The translations under genes were made by a program, and so were the position numbers. Shown here piece after piece: positions 1 to 9,481 of a stretch of DNA of 64,000 nt. Source of the stretch: Chromobacterium sinusclupearum. GTDB taxonomy: Bacteria; Pseudomonadota; Gammaproteobacteria; Burkholderiales; Chromobacteriaceae. The notes below the pieces were generated by a model. It worked only from the letters and a program-made list of their open reading frames with translations, had not been told where the DNA came from and searched no databases. The stretch is from NCBI RefSeq assembly GCF_002902845.1, contig NZ_PPTF01000014.1, forward strand, positions 62,001 through 126,000, written 5' to 3'. Positions within the stretch are counted from its first letter, which is position 1; each line of letters begins with the position of its first letter.

Positions 1-942
1 AAGGAAGTCACCACCGGTGAAACCCTGTGCGCCGTTGACGCCGAAATCATCCTGGAGCGCATGGAGTTCCCGGATCCGGTGATTCACGTAGCCGTTGAGC
101 CGAAGACCAAGGCTGACCAGGAAAAGATGGGTGTGGCCCTGAACCGCCTGGCCAAGGAAGACCCGTCGTTCCGCGTGCGTACCGACGAAGAATCCGGCCA
201 GACCATCATTTCCGGTATGGGCGAACTGCACCTGGAAATTCTGGTTGACCGCATGAAGCGCGAATTCGGCGTGGAAGCCAACGTCGGCGCCCCGCAAGTG
301 GCCTACCGCGAAACCATCACCAAGACGGTTACCGATGTTGAAGGTAAGCACGTTAAGCAGTCTGGTGGTAAGGGTCAGTACGGTCATGCCGTGATCACGT
401 TGGAACCGTCCGGCGAAGGCCAGGGCTACAAGTTCTTCGACGAGATCAAGGGTGGCGTGATTCCGCGTGAATTCATTCCGTCCGTCGACAAGGGTATCCA
501 GAACACTCTGGGTAGCGGTATCCTTGCCGGCTTCCCGGTGGTGGACGTGACTGTGCGTCTGACCTTCGGTTCCTACCACGACGTCGACTCCTCGCAGATC
601 GCGTTCGAACTGGCAGGCTCGCTGGCATTCAAGGAAGCCATGCGCCGCGCCGGTCCGTGCATCCTCGAGCCGATGATGGCCGTGGAAGTGGAAACTCCGG
701 AAGAGTACATGGGTGACGTGATGGGTGACCTGAACCGTCGCCGCGGCATGGTTCAAGGCATGGACGATGACGGTTTGGGTGGCAAGAAGATCAAGGCCGA
801 AGTACCGCTGGCCGAGATGTTCGGTTACTCCACCGACCTGCGTTCCGCGACCCAAGGCCGTGCTACTTACTCCATGGAGTTCAAGCACTACTCCGAGGCT
901 CCGAAGCACGTTGCTGAAGCCGTAATGGCCGCCAAGAAGTAA
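1..942 (+). CDS. fusA: Elongation factor G, C-terminal part (5' truncated by window)
   Basis: This is the C-terminal part of EF-G, the GTPase that moves tRNAs and mRNA through the ribosome and helps recycle ribosomes. The frame is open from base 1, so the G domain with its GTP-binding motifs lies outside the window. 313 codons remain of a protein usually near 700 residues, roughly domains III to V. The segments [11 protein letters not shown] and [12 protein letters not shown] are typical of this part of EF-G. The ATG at 61 is internal and is not the start. tuf follows after 79 bp, the usual end of a str operon (rpsL-rpsG-fusA-tuf). Confidence 0.97.
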   Translation, partial: KEVTTGETLCAVDAEIILERMEFPDPVIHVAVEPKTKADQEKMGVALNRLAKEDPSFRVRTDEESGQTIISGMGELHLEILVDRMKREFGVEANVGAPQVAYRETITKTVTDVEGKHVKQSGGKGQYGHAVITLEPSGEGQGYKFFDEIKGGVIPREFIPSVDKGIQNTLGSGILAGFPVVDVTVRLTFGSYHDVDSSQIAFELAGSLAFKEAMRRAGPCILEPMMAVEVETPEEYMGDVMGDLNRRRGMVQGMDDDGLGGKKIKAEVPLAEMFGYSTDLRSATQGRATYSMEFKHYSEAPKHVAEAVMAAKK

Positions 943-954
943 TGCGCGCTGAGG

Positions 955-983
955 CTGGCCGGCATCTCGATTTGTCCGGCCAG
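955..983 (+). other. Hairpin between fusA and tuf
   Basis: CTGGCCGG (955-962) is complementary to CCGGCCAG (976-983) around a 13-nt loop, giving an 8-bp GC-rich stem just after the fusA stop. No T-run follows, so it is not a standard intrinsic terminator. It could protect or process the fusA-tuf message. The structure is seen in the sequence, but the function is a guess. Confidence 0.4.
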
Positions 984-1021
984 TCCCGATCTAATGTTCT
1001 TTAATTAAGGATTTTTGCAAA

Positions 1022-2212
1022 ATGGCAAAAGAAAAGTTTGAGCGGACCAAACCGCACGTAAACGTCGGCACCATCGGTCACGTTGACCACGGTAAGACCA
1101 CCCTGACCGCCGCTATCACCACCATTCTGTCCAAGAAGTTCGGTGGCGAAGCTAAGGATTACTCCCAGATCGACAGCGCGCCGGAAGAGAAGGCTCGTGG
1201 TATTACCATCAATACCGCGCACGTTGAATACGAAACCGAAGCGCGCCACTACGCTCACGTAGACTGCCCGGGTCACGCTGACTACGTTAAGAACATGATT
1301 ACCGGTGCTGCCCAGATGGACGGCGCGATCCTGGTTTGCTCGGCCGCTGATGGTCCGATGCCGCAAACCCGCGAACACATCCTGCTGTCCCGTCAGGTTG
1401 GTGTGCCGTACATCATCGTTTACCTGAACAAGGCTGACCTGGTTGACGACGCTGAGCTGCTGGAACTGGTGGAAATGGAAGTGCGCGATCTGCTGTCTTC
1501 CTACGACTTCCCGGGCGACGACACCCCGATCGTGATCGGCTCCGCTCGTCTGGCGCTGGAAGGCGACCAATCCGAAATGGGCGAACCGTCCATCTTCCGT
1601 CTGGCTGCTGCTCTGGACTCCTACATCCCGACTCCGGAACGCGCCATCGACAAGCCGTTCCTGCTGCCGATCGAAGACGTGTTCTCGATCTCCGGTCGTG
1701 GCACTGTGGTGACCGGTCGCGTTGAGCGCGGTATCGTGAAGGTTGGTGAAGAACTGGAAATCGTGGGCCTGAAGGCTACCGTGAAGACCACCTGCACCGG
1801 CGTGGAAATGTTCCGCAAGCTGCTGGACCAAGGTCAAGCTGGCGACAACGTGGGCGTGCTGCTGCGCGGCACCAAGCGTGAAGACGTTGAGCGCGGCCAG
1901 GTTCTGGCCAAGCCGGGTTCCATCACCCCGCACACCGAGTTCCAAGCTTCCGTGTACGTGCTGTCCAAGGACGAAGGTGGCCGTCACACCCCGTTCTTCG
2001 CGAACTACCGTCCGCAGTTCTACTTCCGTACGACCGACGTGACCGGCGCGATCAAGCTGGCTGAAGGCGTGGAAATGGTAATGCCGGGCGACAACGTGGA
2101 AATCTCCGTTGAACTGATCGCACCGATCGCCATGGAAGAAGGTCTGCGCTTCGCTATCCGCGAAGGCGGCCGTACCGTCGGCGCCGGCGTGGTTGCCAAG
2201 ATCCTCAAGTAA
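1022..2212 (+). CDS. tuf: Elongation factor Tu
   Basis: EF-Tu is the GTPase that brings aminoacyl-tRNA to the ribosomal A site. The 396 residues match the full bacterial length. The P-loop GHVDHGKT is at about residues 19-26, the switch II motif DCPGHADY at about 81-88, and the guanine-specificity motif NKAD at about 136-139, followed by the two beta-barrel domains. The start ATG has an AAGGA ribosome-binding site about 9 bases upstream. It lies between fusA and rpsJ on the same strand. Many betaproteobacteria carry a second tuf copy elsewhere, which cannot be checked here. Confidence 0.98.
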   Translation: MAKEKFERTKPHVNVGTIGHVDHGKTTLTAAITTILSKKFGGEAKDYSQIDSAPEEKARGITINTAHVEYETEARHYAHVDCPGHADYVKNMITGAAQMDGAILVCSAADGPMPQTREHILLSRQVGVPYIIVYLNKADLVDDAELLELVEMEVRDLLSSYDFPGDDTPIVIGSARLALEGDQSEMGEPSIFRLAAALDSYIPTPERAIDKPFLLPIEDVFSISGRGTVVTGRVERGIVKVGEELEIVGLKATVKTTCTGVEMFRKLLDQGQAGDNVGVLLRGTKREDVERGQVLAKPGSITPHTEFQASVYVLSKDEGGRHTPFFANYRPQFYFRTTDVTGAIKLAEGVEMVMPGDNVEISVELIAPIAMEEGLRFAIREGGRTVGAGVVAKILK

Positions 2213-2230
2213 CGGAAGCGGAGATTTTTC

Positions 2231-2542
2231 ATGTCTAGCCAAAAGATCCGCATCCGCCTGAAGGCGTTCGATTACAACCTGATCGATCGTTCCGCTCAGG
2301 AAATCGTTGAAACCGCTAAGCGTACCGGCGCCGTAGTCAAGGGCCCGGTTCCGCTGCCGACCAAGATCGAGCGTTTCAACGTTCTGCGCTCCCCGCACGT
2401 GAACAAGACTTCCCGCGACCAGCTGGAAATCCGCACTCACCTGCGTCTGATGGACATCGTAGACCCGACCGACAAGACTGTTGATGCTCTGATGAAGCTC
2501 GACCTGCCGGCCGGTGTGGATGTGGAAATCAAGCTGCAGTAA
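2231..2542 (+). CDS. rpsJ: 30S ribosomal protein S10
   Basis: S10 (NusE) is a protein of the 30S head and also a subunit of the NusB-NusE antitermination complex. The 103 residues are full length, with the family core [18 protein letters not shown] and [12 protein letters not shown]. It starts 18 bp after tuf. A 158-bp gap with a terminator-like hairpin separates it from rplC, so it is probably read mainly with fusA and tuf rather than with the rest of the S10 cluster. Confidence 0.98.
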   Translation: MSSQKIRIRLKAFDYNLIDRSAQEIVETAKRTGAVVKGPVPLPTKIERFNVLRSPHVNKTSRDQLEIRTHLRLMDIVDPTDKTVDALMKLDLPAGVDVEIKLQ

Positions 2543-2575
2543 TCGCTTAAGTTCAAGGGTTTGCAAGCTAAGTGC

Positions 2576-2605
2576 TTGCGATTCTTGAATTTTCTGTGAT
2601 ACATT
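2576..2605 (+). promoter_or_regulatory. Candidate sigma70 promoter for rplC operon
   Basis: TTGCGA (2576-2581) and TACATT (2600-2605) are separated by 18 bp, each with 4 of 6 consensus bases. Transcription would start near 2612, inside the left arm of the adjacent terminator hairpin, so such a transcript would not form that hairpin. This is inferred from motif match and position only. Confidence 0.4.
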
Positions 2606-2607
2606 AG

Positions 2608-2645
2608 CGGACTCGCCATTTAGGCGAGTCCGTTTTTGTTTTTTA
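2608..2645 (+). terminator. Intrinsic terminator or attenuator between rpsJ and rplC
   Basis: CGGACTCGCC (2608-2617) pairs perfectly with GGCGAGTCCG (2623-2632) around a 5-nt loop. TTTTTGTTTTTT follows directly. This is a textbook rho-independent terminator in the middle of the ribosomal gene run. It would end or attenuate transcription coming from fusA-tuf-rpsJ. Confidence 0.8.
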
Positions 2646-2700
2646 TGTCGTGTTTTTTATGCCGGTCAATCGCAATCGGCGCCTGAAAAAGGAAATAAAC

Positions 2701-3345
2701 ATGAGTTTAGGTCTTGTCGGTCGCAAAGTCGGCATGACCCGCATTTTTGCCGAAGATGGCGCAACCATCCCGGTAACTGTGCTGGACATGTCCGCTAACC
2801 GCGTCACGCAAATCAAAACTGCAGAAACTGACGGCTACAATGCCGTTCAGGTCACTTTTGGCTCCAAGAAGGCCAATCGTGTAAACAAGGCTGCAGCCGG
2901 CCACTTCGCCAAGGCTGGCGTTGAAGCAGGTGAGGTTCTGGTAGAGTTCGCTCTGTCCGCCGAAGCTGTCTCCAACCTGAAGCTGGGCGATGCTGTCGCT
3001 GTTGAAACCTTCTCCGTTGGTCAACTGGTTGATGTGACCGGTACCTCCAAGGGTAAGGGCTTCTCCGGTGTGATCAAGCGTCACAACTTCTCTTCCAACC
3101 GTGCTTCCCACGGTAACTCGCGTTCGCACAATACGCCGGGTTCCATTGGTCAAGCTCAGGATCCGGGTCGTGTATTCCCGGGCAAGCGCATGGCCGGTCA
3201 GTACGGTAACGTCAAGAGCACGGTTCAGTGCCTCGAGATCGTTCGTATCGACGCCGAGCGTCAGCTGATCCTGGTTAAGGGCGCAGTCCCGGGTGCCAAG
3301 AACGGCGACGTAGTCGTGCGTCCTAGCGTGAAAGCGGGTGCGTGA
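2701..3345 (+). CDS. rplC: 50S ribosomal protein L3
   Basis: L3 is an early 23S rRNA-binding assembly protein whose long loop reaches the peptidyl-transferase centre. The start chosen is ATG 2701 ([12 protein letters not shown]), preceded by AAGGA. An in-frame ATG at 2650 would add a 17-residue tail that is not usual for L3. The protein has 214 residues, close to the family length. The loop region contains the conserved [14 protein letters not shown] segment with the glutamine that is often methylated. Its stop overlaps the ATG of rplD by one base, which suggests translational coupling. Confidence 0.97.
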   Translation: MSLGLVGRKVGMTRIFAEDGATIPVTVLDMSANRVTQIKTAETDGYNAVQVTFGSKKANRVNKAAAGHFAKAGVEAGEVLVEFALSAEAVSNLKLGDAVAVETFSVGQLVDVTGTSKGKGFSGVIKRHNFSSNRASHGNSRSHNTPGSIGQAQDPGRVFPGKRMAGQYGNVKSTVQCLEIVRIDAERQLILVKGAVPGAKNGDVVVRPSVKAGA

Positions 3346-3965
3346 TGGAATTGAATGTAATCAATACCCAAGGCAAGGCTGTTGGTAGCCTGCAAGTGTC
3401 CGACTCCCTGTTCGGCCGCGACTACAACGAAGCTCTGGTACACCAAGTTGTTACCGCGTTCCTGGCGAACGCCCGTAGCGGCAACCGTGCCCAGCTGACT
3501 CGTGCCGAAGTGAAGCACTCGACCAAGAAGCCGTTCCGTCAGAAGGGCACTGGTAACGCTCGTGCAGGTATGACTTCCACCCCGAACCGTCGTGGTGGTG
3601 GCCGCGCCTTCCCGAACAAGCCGGACGAGAACTTCACCCAGAAGATCAACCGCAAGATGTTCCGTGCTGGTATGGCAGCTATCCTGTCGCAGCTGGTGCG
3701 TGACGAGCGTCTGATCATCGTGGACGAGCTGAATGTAGCCAGCCCGAAGACCAAGGAATTCGTGGGCACTGTGCAGCCGATGGGTCTGGAGCAAGCTCTG
3801 TTCATCACTGGCGAGCTGAACGAAAACCTGTATCTGTCTTCGCGTAACCTGCCGAACGTGCTGGTTATCGAAGCTCAACAAGCTGACCCGTACAGCCTGC
3901 TGCGCTTCAAGAAGACCGTGATCACCCGCGACGCCGTGAAGCAACTGGAGGAGCAGTGGGCATGA
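3345..3965 (+). CDS. rplD: 50S ribosomal protein L4
   Basis: L4 binds 23S rRNA and lines the exit tunnel. In E. coli it also represses the S10 operon. The 206 residues match the family. The conserved tunnel loop is seen around [14 protein letters not shown] and [13 protein letters not shown]. The ATG at 3345 overlaps the rplC stop. An upstream GTG at 3342 is in frame but less likely. The end overlaps the start of rplW by 4 bases (ATGA). Whether it autoregulates this operon cannot be told: no E. coli-like S10 leader is obvious. Confidence 0.97.
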   Translation: MELNVINTQGKAVGSLQVSDSLFGRDYNEALVHQVVTAFLANARSGNRAQLTRAEVKHSTKKPFRQKGTGNARAGMTSTPNRRGGGRAFPNKPDENFTQKINRKMFRAGMAAILSQLVRDERLIIVDELNVASPKTKEFVGTVQPMGLEQALFITGELNENLYLSSRNLPNVLVIEAQQADPYSLLRFKKTVITRDAVKQLEEQWA

Positions 3966-4270
3966 ACCAAGAACGTCTGTTGCAAGTAATCCTTGCTCCG
4001 ATCGTTTCCGAAAAGAGCACCATGATTGCTGAGAAGAACCAGCAAATGGCGTTCCGTGTTGCTAAAGACGCAACCAAGCCGGAAATCAAGGCCGCTGTTG
4101 AAATGCTGTTCAACGTAAAAGTTGAAGGCGTTTCCACTGTGAACGTCAAGGGCAAGGTTAAGCGTTTCGGCCGTAGCATCGGTCGTCGCAGTGACTGGAA
4201 AAAGGCCTACGTTAGCCTGGTTGAAGGTCAAGAAATCGACCTGACCGCTACCCCGGCCGCGGCGGAGTAA
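3962..4270 (+). CDS. rplW: 50S ribosomal protein L23
   Basis: L23 binds domain III of 23S rRNA at the tunnel exit and docks trigger factor and SRP. ATG 3962 gives 102 residues ([20 protein letters not shown]), and it overlaps the rplD stop as ATGA. The core [10 protein letters not shown] and the C-terminal [15 protein letters not shown] are typical of L23. rplB follows after 11 bp with a GGAG site. Confidence 0.97.
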   Translation: MNQERLLQVILAPIVSEKSTMIAEKNQQMAFRVAKDATKPEIKAAVEMLFNVKVEGVSTVNVKGKVKRFGRSIGRRSDWKKAYVSLVEGQEIDLTATPAAAE

Positions 4271-4281
4271 GGAGATAGAGC

Positions 4282-5115
4282 ATGCCTATCGTTAAGGTAA
4301 AACCGACTTCCGCGGGTCGCCGTGCTGTCGTCAAGGTGGTAAACCCTGACCTGCACAAGGGTGCTCCGCACGCTGCCCTGGTTGAGAAGAAAAACTCCAC
4401 CGGTGGTCGCAATCACAATGGTCACATCACCACGCGTCATCGCGGTGGTGGCCACAAGAAGCACTACCGTCTGATCGACTTCCGTCGCAACAAGGATGGC
4501 ATCCCGGCAAAAGTGGAACGCATCGAATACGATCCGAACCGCACTGCCCACATCGCTCTGTTGTGCTACGCCGATGGCGAACGCCGCTACATCATCGCCC
4601 CGCGTGGCGTGAAGGTTGGCGCGGTTCTGCTGTCCGGTTCCGAGGCTCCGATCAAGGCCGGTAACGCTCTGCCGATCCGCAACATCCCGGTGGGTACCAC
4701 TATCCACTGCGTGGAAATGCAACCCGGCAAGGGCGCTCAGATGGTTCGCTCCGCTGGCGCTTCTGCAATGCTGCTGGCTCGTGAAGGCGTGTACGCTCAA
4801 CTGCGTCTGCGCTCTGGCGAGATCCGCCTGGTGCACGTCGATTGCCGTGCGACCGTTGGCGAAGTGGGTAACGAAGAGCACTCCCTGCGCAAGCTGGGCA
4901 AGGCCGGTGCTACTCGTTGGCGCGGCATCCGTCCGACCGTTCGCGGTACGGCGATGAACCCGATCGATCACCCGCATGGTGGTGGTGAAGGCCGCACTGG
5001 CGAAGGCCGCGTACCGGTGAGCCCATGGGGCACTCCGGCTAAGGGCTTCCGTACCCGTCGCAACAAGCGTACCGACAACATGATCGTACGCCGTCGCTAT
5101 TCCAACAAAGGGTAA
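4282..5115 (+). CDS. rplB: 50S ribosomal protein L2
   Basis: L2 is a large 23S-binding protein needed for subunit joining and for the peptidyl-transferase centre. The 277 residues are full length. Recognisable blocks are [13 protein letters not shown], the [18 protein letters not shown] segment with the functionally important histidine near residue 230, and the basic C-terminus. It is preceded by AAGGAGATAGAGC and followed by rpsS within 6 bp. Confidence 0.98.
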   Translation: MPIVKVKPTSAGRRAVVKVVNPDLHKGAPHAALVEKKNSTGGRNHNGHITTRHRGGGHKKHYRLIDFRRNKDGIPAKVERIEYDPNRTAHIALLCYADGERRYIIAPRGVKVGAVLLSGSEAPIKAGNALPIRNIPVGTTIHCVEMQPGKGAQMVRSAGASAMLLAREGVYAQLRLRSGEIRLVHVDCRATVGEVGNEEHSLRKLGKAGATRWRGIRPTVRGTAMNPIDHPHGGGEGRTGEGRVPVSPWGTPAKGFRTRRNKRTDNMIVRRRYSNKG

Positions 5116-5121
5116 TTGACA

Positions 5122-5400
5122 ATGGCACGTTCGCAGAAAAAAGGCCCGTTCGTTGACCTGCATCTCCTGAAGAAGGTGGATGCGGTACGGGCAACCAGCG
5201 ACAAGCGTCCGATCAAGACCTGGTCCCGTCGTTCGACCATCCTGCCGGACTTCATTGGTTTGACCATCGCTGTACACAACGGTCGCACTCACGTTCCCGT
5301 CTATGTTTCTGAAAACATGGTCGGCCACAAACTGGGTGAATTCTCGCTGACTCGCACCTTCAAAGGCCATGCTGCCGATAAGAAGGCGAAGAAGAAGTAA
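5122..5400 (+). CDS. rpsS: 30S ribosomal protein S19
   Basis: S19 sits in the 30S head beside S13 and contacts A-site tRNA. The family start [19 protein letters not shown] begins at ATG 5122. An earlier in-frame TTG at 5116 is not needed. The 92 residues match the family, including [17 protein letters not shown]. It has S10-cluster order between rplB and rplV. Confidence 0.97.
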   Translation: MARSQKKGPFVDLHLLKKVDAVRATSDKRPIKTWSRRSTILPDFIGLTIAVHNGRTHVPVYVSENMVGHKLGEFSLTRTFKGHAADKKAKKK

Positions 5401-5409
5401 GGTGAAGCG

Positions 5410-5739
5410 ATGAGAGTATCTGCAAATCTGAAAAGTGTTCGCCTGTCGGCACAAAAGTGTCGTCTGGTGGCCGATCTGGTCCGCGGCAAGCCCGTTGATC
5501 AGGCGCTGAATATCCTGGCCTTCTCCCCGAAGAAGGGCGCGGTAATCATCAAGAAAGTGCTGGAATCTGCAATCGCTAACGCCGAACACAACGAAGGCGC
5601 TGACATCGACACCCTGCGTGTCACCAGCATCTTTGTTGACAAGGGCGCTAGTCTGAAGCGTTTCACTGCCCGTGCTAAGGGTCGTGGCAATCGCATCGAA
5701 AAGCAGACCTGCCACATCTCGTTGACCGTTGGCAATTAA
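5410..5739 (+). CDS. rplV: 50S ribosomal protein L22
   Basis: L22 contacts all domains of 23S rRNA, and its extended beta-hairpin forms part of the exit tunnel, where macrolide-resistance changes occur. The 109 residues are typical. The hairpin region is around [18 protein letters not shown]. The start ATG is 10 bp after rpsS behind GGTGAAG. No unusual feature was seen. Confidence 0.97.
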   Translation: MRVSANLKSVRLSAQKCRLVADLVRGKPVDQALNILAFSPKKGAVIIKKVLESAIANAEHNEGADIDTLRVTSIFVDKGASLKRFTARAKGRGNRIEKQTCHISLTVGN

Positions 5740-5749
5740 GGGGTAAGAA

Positions 5750-6451
5750 ATGGGTCAGAAGATTCATCCGACGGGATTCCGTCTTGCCGTTAACAAAAAC
5801 TGGTCTTCCAAGTGGTTCGCGTCTTCGCAGAACTTCCCGGAAATGCTGAAGCAGGATATCGAAGTTCGCGAATTCCTGAAGAAGCGTCTGGGTCACGCTT
5901 CGGTTGGCCGCGTAACCATCGAGCGTCCGGCCAAGTCCGCCCGCATCACCATTCACAGCGCCCGTCCGGGCGTGGTGATTGGCAAGAAGGGCGAAGACAT
6001 TGAAGTTCTGAAGCAAGAACTGCAAAAGCGCCTGGGCGTGCCGGTTCACGTGAACATCGAAGAAGTTCGCAAGCCGGAACTGGACGCGCAAATCATCGCC
6101 GACGGCATCGCTTCCCAGCTGGAAAAGCGTGTTATGTTCCGTCGCGCCATGAAGCGCGCCATGCAAAACGCCATGCGTCTGGGTGCCGAAGGCATCAAGA
6201 TCATGTCGTCCGGTCGTCTGAACGGTATCGACATCGCGCGTAGCGAATGGTACCGCGAAGGCCGCGTTCCGCTGCATACCCTGCGCGCTGACGTGGATTA
6301 CGCTACCTCCGAAGCCAAGACTACCTACGGTATCATCGGCATCAAGGTATGGGTATACAAAGGCGAGCTGAAGCCGGGCCAAGTTGTGGCTACGCCGGCA
6401 GCTCCCGAGAAGAAAATGAGAAAGGGTGCCCGCAATGCTGCAGCCAACTAG
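5750..6451 (+). CDS. rpsC: 30S ribosomal protein S3
   Basis: S3 forms part of the mRNA entry site and helicase activity of the 30S subunit. The protein has 233 residues with the KH domain motif [11 protein letters not shown] at about residues 76-86. The [21 protein letters not shown] segment is characteristic. Its end overlaps the rplP start by 17 bp, so translation of the two genes is probably coupled. Confidence 0.97.
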   Translation: MGQKIHPTGFRLAVNKNWSSKWFASSQNFPEMLKQDIEVREFLKKRLGHASVGRVTIERPAKSARITIHSARPGVVIGKKGEDIEVLKQELQKRLGVPVHVNIEEVRKPELDAQIIADGIASQLEKRVMFRRAMKRAMQNAMRLGAEGIKIMSSGRLNGIDIARSEWYREGRVPLHTLRADVDYATSEAKTTYGIIGIKVWVYKGELKPGQVVATPAAPEKKMRKGARNAAAN

Positions 6452-6851
6452 ACTCAAGTACCGCAAACAGCACAAAGGCCGTAACACCGGTATCGCCACT
6501 CGTGGCAATAAGGTGAGCTTTGGTGATTTCGGTCTGAAGGCTGTTGGTCGTGGTCGTCTGACCGCGCGTCAGATCGAAGCTGCGCGTCGTGCGATGACTC
6601 GTCACATCAAGCGTGGTGGCCGCATCTGGATCCGTATCTTCCCGGACAAACCGATCACCTCCAAGCCGGCCGAAGTCCGTATGGGCGGGGGTAAGGGCTC
6701 TCCGGAGTACTACGTGGCTGAGATTCAGCCTGGCAAGATGCTGTACGAAATGGATGGCGTATCCGAGGAACTCGCTCGCGAAGCTTTCCGTCTGGCCGCA
6801 GCTAAGTTGCCGATCGCCACTGTGTTCGTAACCAAACAGGTAGGTCAGTAA
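6435..6851 (+). CDS. rplP: 50S ribosomal protein L16
   Basis: L16 lies near the A site of the 50S subunit. The family start [17 protein letters not shown] is at ATG 6435, giving 138 residues. A GTG nine bases upstream is in frame but unnecessary. The conserved segment [20 protein letters not shown] contains the arginine region that can be hydroxylated in some bacteria. It overlaps rpsC at the start, and its stop shares one base with the rpmC start. Confidence 0.97.
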   Translation: MLQPTRLKYRKQHKGRNTGIATRGNKVSFGDFGLKAVGRGRLTARQIEAARRAMTRHIKRGGRIWIRIFPDKPITSKPAEVRMGGGKGSPEYYVAEIQPGKMLYEMDGVSEELAREAFRLAAAKLPIATVFVTKQVGQ

Positions 6852-7039
6852 TGAAAGCGTCCGAACTGAAAGCCAAAACTGTTGAAGAGCTGAAGGCGGA
6901 ACTGCTGAGCCTGCTGAAGGCCCAGTTTGCGCTGCGCATGCAGCACGCTACTCAGCAACTCGCCAAGACCTCTGAACTGAAGAAAGTGCGTCGCGACATC
7001 GCTCGTGTTCGTACCGTTCTGAAAGAAAAGGCAGTTTAA
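6851..7039 (+). CDS. rpmC: 50S ribosomal protein L29
   Basis: L29 is a small helical protein near the tunnel exit, next to L23. The 62 residues form two predicted helices with the signature [20 protein letters not shown]. The start overlaps the last base of the rplP stop. rpsQ begins 1 bp after its stop. Confidence 0.96.
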   Translation: MKASELKAKTVEELKAELLSLLKAQFALRMQHATQQLAKTSELKKVRRDIARVRTVLKEKAV

Positions 7040-7040
7040 G

Positions 7041-7304
7041 ATGAGCGAAACCAAAGTGGTACGTACGCTGACCGGCGTTGTGGTCAGCGACAAGATGGAT
7101 AAGACCGTGACCGTACTGGTCGAGCGCAAAGTAAAGCACCCGATCTACGGCAAGATCATCCGTCGCTCCAAGAAGTTCCACGCACACGACGAAAACAACG
7201 AGTTCAAGGCTGGCGACATCGTAGTAATCAGCGAGTCCCGCCCGCTCTCGAAGACCAAATCGTGGGTGGTAACTGGCCTGGTTGAGAAATCTCGCCAGGT
7301 ATAA
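7041..7304 (+). CDS. rpsQ: 30S ribosomal protein S17
   Basis: S17 is a primary 16S rRNA-binding protein with an OB fold. The 87 residues include the conserved [17 protein letters not shown] and the C-terminal [12 protein letters not shown]. It is the last gene of the S10 part. The 205-bp gap that follows contains three hairpins and a candidate promoter. Confidence 0.97.
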   Translation: MSETKVVRTLTGVVVSDKMDKTVTVLVERKVKHPIYGKIIRRSKKFHAHDENNEFKAGDIVVISESRPLSKTKSWVVTGLVEKSRQV

Positions 7305-7307
7305 AGC

Positions 7308-7336
7308 TTGCAGAGGACCTCGGTCCTCTGTATAAT
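7308..7336 (+). promoter_or_regulatory. Candidate sigma70 promoter of the spc operon
   Basis: TTGCAG (7308-7313), a 17-bp spacer, and a perfect TATAAT (7331-7336) lie just after the rpsQ stop. Transcription would begin near 7343, giving a leader of about 167 nt before rplN. The spacer itself is an inverted repeat (7311-7330). The position equals that of the E. coli spc promoter between rpsQ and rplN. Confidence 0.65.
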
Positions 7337-7425
7337 GGCCATCTCCTGCACTCTTCGTGCAGGAGTTCCGCCCTTACGGGGTCCAAAACTGGCCGTTTGA
7401 TACGCCACAGAATGATCTGTGGCGT
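7311..7425 (+). promoter_or_regulatory. Three consecutive 9-bp inverted repeats upstream of rplN
   Basis: Three perfect 9-bp stems are seen: CAGAGGACC/GGTCCTCTG (7311-7319 and 7322-7330), CTCCTGCAC/GTGCAGGAG (7343-7351 and 7357-7365), and ACGCCACAG/CTGTGGCGT (7402-7410 and 7417-7425). None is followed by a T-run. The first overlaps the promoter spacer, and the second begins at about the predicted +1. They may stabilise the 5' end of the spc mRNA, be processing sites, or bind a ribosomal protein. The remaining bases to 7509 show no gene. Confidence 0.6.
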
Positions 7426-7509
7426 TTCCGCTGTTCGAGCCTGGCATCGCGCCCAAGCTAACGGCAGTGGAAAGTGACGGATAAAGTTGGATTAGAAAGG
7501 TAATCTCAA

Positions 7510-7878
7510 ATGATCCAAATGCAGACCATGCTTGAGGTCGCTGACAACACTGGTGCGCGTCACGTTATGTGCATCAAGGTGCTGGGTGGCTCCAAGCGTC
7601 GCTATGCTAGCGTAGGTGACATCATCAAGGTGAGCATCAAGGATGCCGCTCCGCGTGGTCGCGTCAAAAAAGGCGACGTATACAACGCGGTCGTGGTACG
7701 CACTGCCAAAGGCGTGCGCCGTCCGGATGGCTCTTTGATCAAGTTTGACAGCAATGCTGCCGTACTGCTCAACAACAAGCTTGAGCCGATCGGCACACGT
7801 ATCTTCGGGCCCGTTACGCGTGAACTGCGTACCGAACGCTTCATGAAGATCGTATCGCTGGCTCCTGAAGTGCTGTAA
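7510..7878 (+). CDS. rplN: 50S ribosomal protein L14
   Basis: L14 forms an intersubunit bridge and is a binding site of the silencing factor RsfS. The 122 residues are exactly family length, with [17 protein letters not shown] at the start and the [11 protein letters not shown] block. It is the first gene of the spc part, with an AAAGG ribosome-binding site. Confidence 0.98.
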   Translation: MIQMQTMLEVADNTGARHVMCIKVLGGSKRRYASVGDIIKVSIKDAAPRGRVKKGDVYNAVVVRTAKGVRRPDGSLIKFDSNAAVLLNNKLEPIGTRIFGPVTRELRTERFMKIVSLAPEVL

Positions 7879-7887
7879 GGAGGTCAC

Positions 7888-8202
7888 ATGCGCAAAATTC
7901 GTAAAGGTGATGAAGTCGTAGTAATCACCGGTAAAGACAAAGGCAAGCGCGGTACCGTCCTGCGTGTTCTGGAAACCAAGCTGGTAGTTGAAGGCGTGAA
8001 TGTCGCCAAGAAACACCAGAAGCCGAACCCGGTACGTGGCGTAGCTGGCGGCATCGTCGAGAAGACCATGCCCATCGATGCTTCCAACGTCGCGATTTTC
8101 AATCCGGCAAGCCAAAAGGCTGACCGCGTAGGCTTCAAGGTTCTTGAAGACGGCCGCAAGGTGCGCGTGTTCAAGTCCAGCGGCGAAGTTATCGGCGCCT
8201 AA
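7888..8202 (+). CDS. rplX: 50S ribosomal protein L24
   Basis: L24 initiates 50S assembly. The 104 residues carry an N-terminal KOW motif, [16 protein letters not shown], at about residues 7-22. The start follows TAAGGAGGTCAC, a strong ribosome-binding site, 9 bp after rplN. The C-terminus ends [12 protein letters not shown] as expected. Confidence 0.97.
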   Translation: MRKIRKGDEVVVITGKDKGKRGTVLRVLETKLVVEGVNVAKKHQKPNPVRGVAGGIVEKTMPIDASNVAIFNPASQKADRVGFKVLEDGRKVRVFKSSGEVIGA

Positions 8203-8211
8203 GGAGCTAAC

Positions 8212-8751
8212 ATGGCACGTCTCTACGATTTCTACAAAGACAGCGTAGTGCCAGAACTGATGAAACAGTTCGGCTACAAGTCGATCATGCAAGTTCCGCG
8301 TATCGAGAAGATCACCGTGAACATGGGCGTGGGCGAAGCCGTTGCCGATAAGAAGGTAATGGAATTCGCCGTGGGCGACCTGGAAAAGATCGCCGGCCAG
8401 AAGCCGGTTGTCACCACCGCTCGCAAGTCCATCGCAGGCTTCAAGATTCGCGACAACTACCCGGTAGGTTGCAAGGTAACTCTGCGTCGCGAACGCATGT
8501 ACGAGTTCTTGGACCGCCTGGTAACCATCGCTTTGCCGCGCGTTCGCGACTTCCGTGGTGTATCTGCCAAGTCCTTTGATGGCCGTGGCAACTACAACAT
8601 GGGCGTTAAAGAACAGATCATCTTCCCGGAAATCGAGTACGACAAGATCGATGCTCTGCGTGGTATGAACATCACTATCACCACCACGGCGAAGACTGAC
8701 GAAGAGGCCCGCGCTCTGCTGGCCGCGTTCAAGTTCCCGTTCAAGGGTTAA
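8212..8751 (+). CDS. rplE: 50S ribosomal protein L5
   Basis: L5 binds 5S rRNA and contacts P-site tRNA. It has 179 residues with the conserved [11 protein letters not shown] and the [17 protein letters not shown] block. In E. coli the repressor S8 binds at the start of rplE mRNA. No obvious S8-type hairpin was recognised here by eye. Confidence 0.97.
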   Translation: MARLYDFYKDSVVPELMKQFGYKSIMQVPRIEKITVNMGVGEAVADKKVMEFAVGDLEKIAGQKPVVTTARKSIAGFKIRDNYPVGCKVTLRRERMYEFLDRLVTIALPRVRDFRGVSAKSFDGRGNYNMGVKEQIIFPEIEYDKIDALRGMNITITTTAKTDEEARALLAAFKFPFKG

Positions 8752-8755
8752 GCAC

Positions 8756-9061
8756 ATGGCACGACTTGCACTGATTAACCGTGAAGAAAAGCGCGTCAAG
8801 CTGGCCAATAAGTTTGCTGCCAAGCGTGAAGCCCTGATCGCCACCATCAACAACCAGAACCTCTCGGAAGAAGAGCGTTTCGCCGCCCGCCTGCAACTGC
8901 AGCAACTGCCGCGCAACGCTTCTCCGGTTCGCCAGCGTCGTCGCTGCGCCGTGACCGGTCGTCCGCGTGGTGTGTTCCGTAAATTCGGCCTGGGTCGCAA
9001 CAAACTGCGTGAGATCGCCATGAAGGGCGAGATTCCGGGTGTTGTGAAGGCCAGCTGGTAA
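8756..9061 (+). CDS. rpsN: 30S ribosomal protein S14 (long, zinc-free form)
   Basis: S14 is a 30S head protein. At 101 residues it is the long C-minus type. The short zinc-binding type has two CxxC motifs, which are absent here. The signature [20 protein letters not shown] is near the C-terminus. It starts 4 bp after rplE. Confidence 0.97.
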   Translation: MARLALINREEKRVKLANKFAAKREALIATINNQNLSEEERFAARLQLQQLPRNASPVRQRRRCAVTGRPRGVFRKFGLGRNKLREIAMKGEIPGVVKASW

Positions 9062-9076
9062 TAGGAGACACATAGA

Positions 9077-9472
9077 ATGAGCATGCACGATCCTATTTCC
9101 GATATGTTGACCCGCATCCGCAACGGCCAAACCGCTTCCAAGGTCAAGGTTTCCATGCCTTGCTCGAAGCTGAAGGTTGCGCTGGCGCAGGTGCTGAAGG
9201 AAGAAGGCTACATCGAAGACTTCGCCGTTGCCGGCGAAGAGAAGAAGCCTGTTCTTGATATCCAGCTCAAGTACTACGCTGGCCGTCCGGTGATCGAGCG
9301 CATCGAGCGCGTATCCCGTCCTGGCCTGCGCGTGTACAAGGGCTCCACCGAAATCCCGAAGGTCATGAATGGTCTGGGCGTGGCGATTCTGTCCACCTCC
9401 AAGGGCGTGATGACCGATCGCAAGGCACGCGCAGCCGGTATCGGCGGCGAACTGCTCTGCGTCGTGGCGTAA
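9077..9472 (+). CDS. rpsH: 30S ribosomal protein S8
   Basis: S8 is a primary binder of the 16S rRNA central domain and a translational repressor of the spc operon in E. coli. It has 131 residues starting [19 protein letters not shown] second ATG two codons in is possible. The C-terminal [13 protein letters not shown] block is the RNA-binding signature. Confidence 0.97.
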   Translation: MSMHDPISDMLTRIRNGQTASKVKVSMPCSKLKVALAQVLKEEGYIEDFAVAGEEKKPVLDIQLKYYAGRPVIERIERVSRPGLRVYKGSTEIPKVMNGLGVAILSTSKGVMTDRKARAAGIGGELLCVVA

Positions 9473-9481
9473 GGGGGTCAA

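Noticed and set aside
1001..2566. Long antisense open frame (521 codons) opposite tuf and rpsJ
   Set aside because: It lies wholly over two highly conserved genes. Its His/Val/Gln-rich composition is what the reverse complement of biased GC-rich codons gives.
7311..7330. First rpsQ-rplN hairpin as an intrinsic terminator
   Set aside because: It is followed by TATAATGG instead of a T-run. Its overlap with a well-spaced promoter is the better explanation.
4228..9156. Long minus-strand open frames across the S10 and spc genes (for example 4228-5715 and 7492-9156)
   Set aside because: They are shadows of ribosomal protein genes, with no ribosome-binding sites and no recognisable domains.
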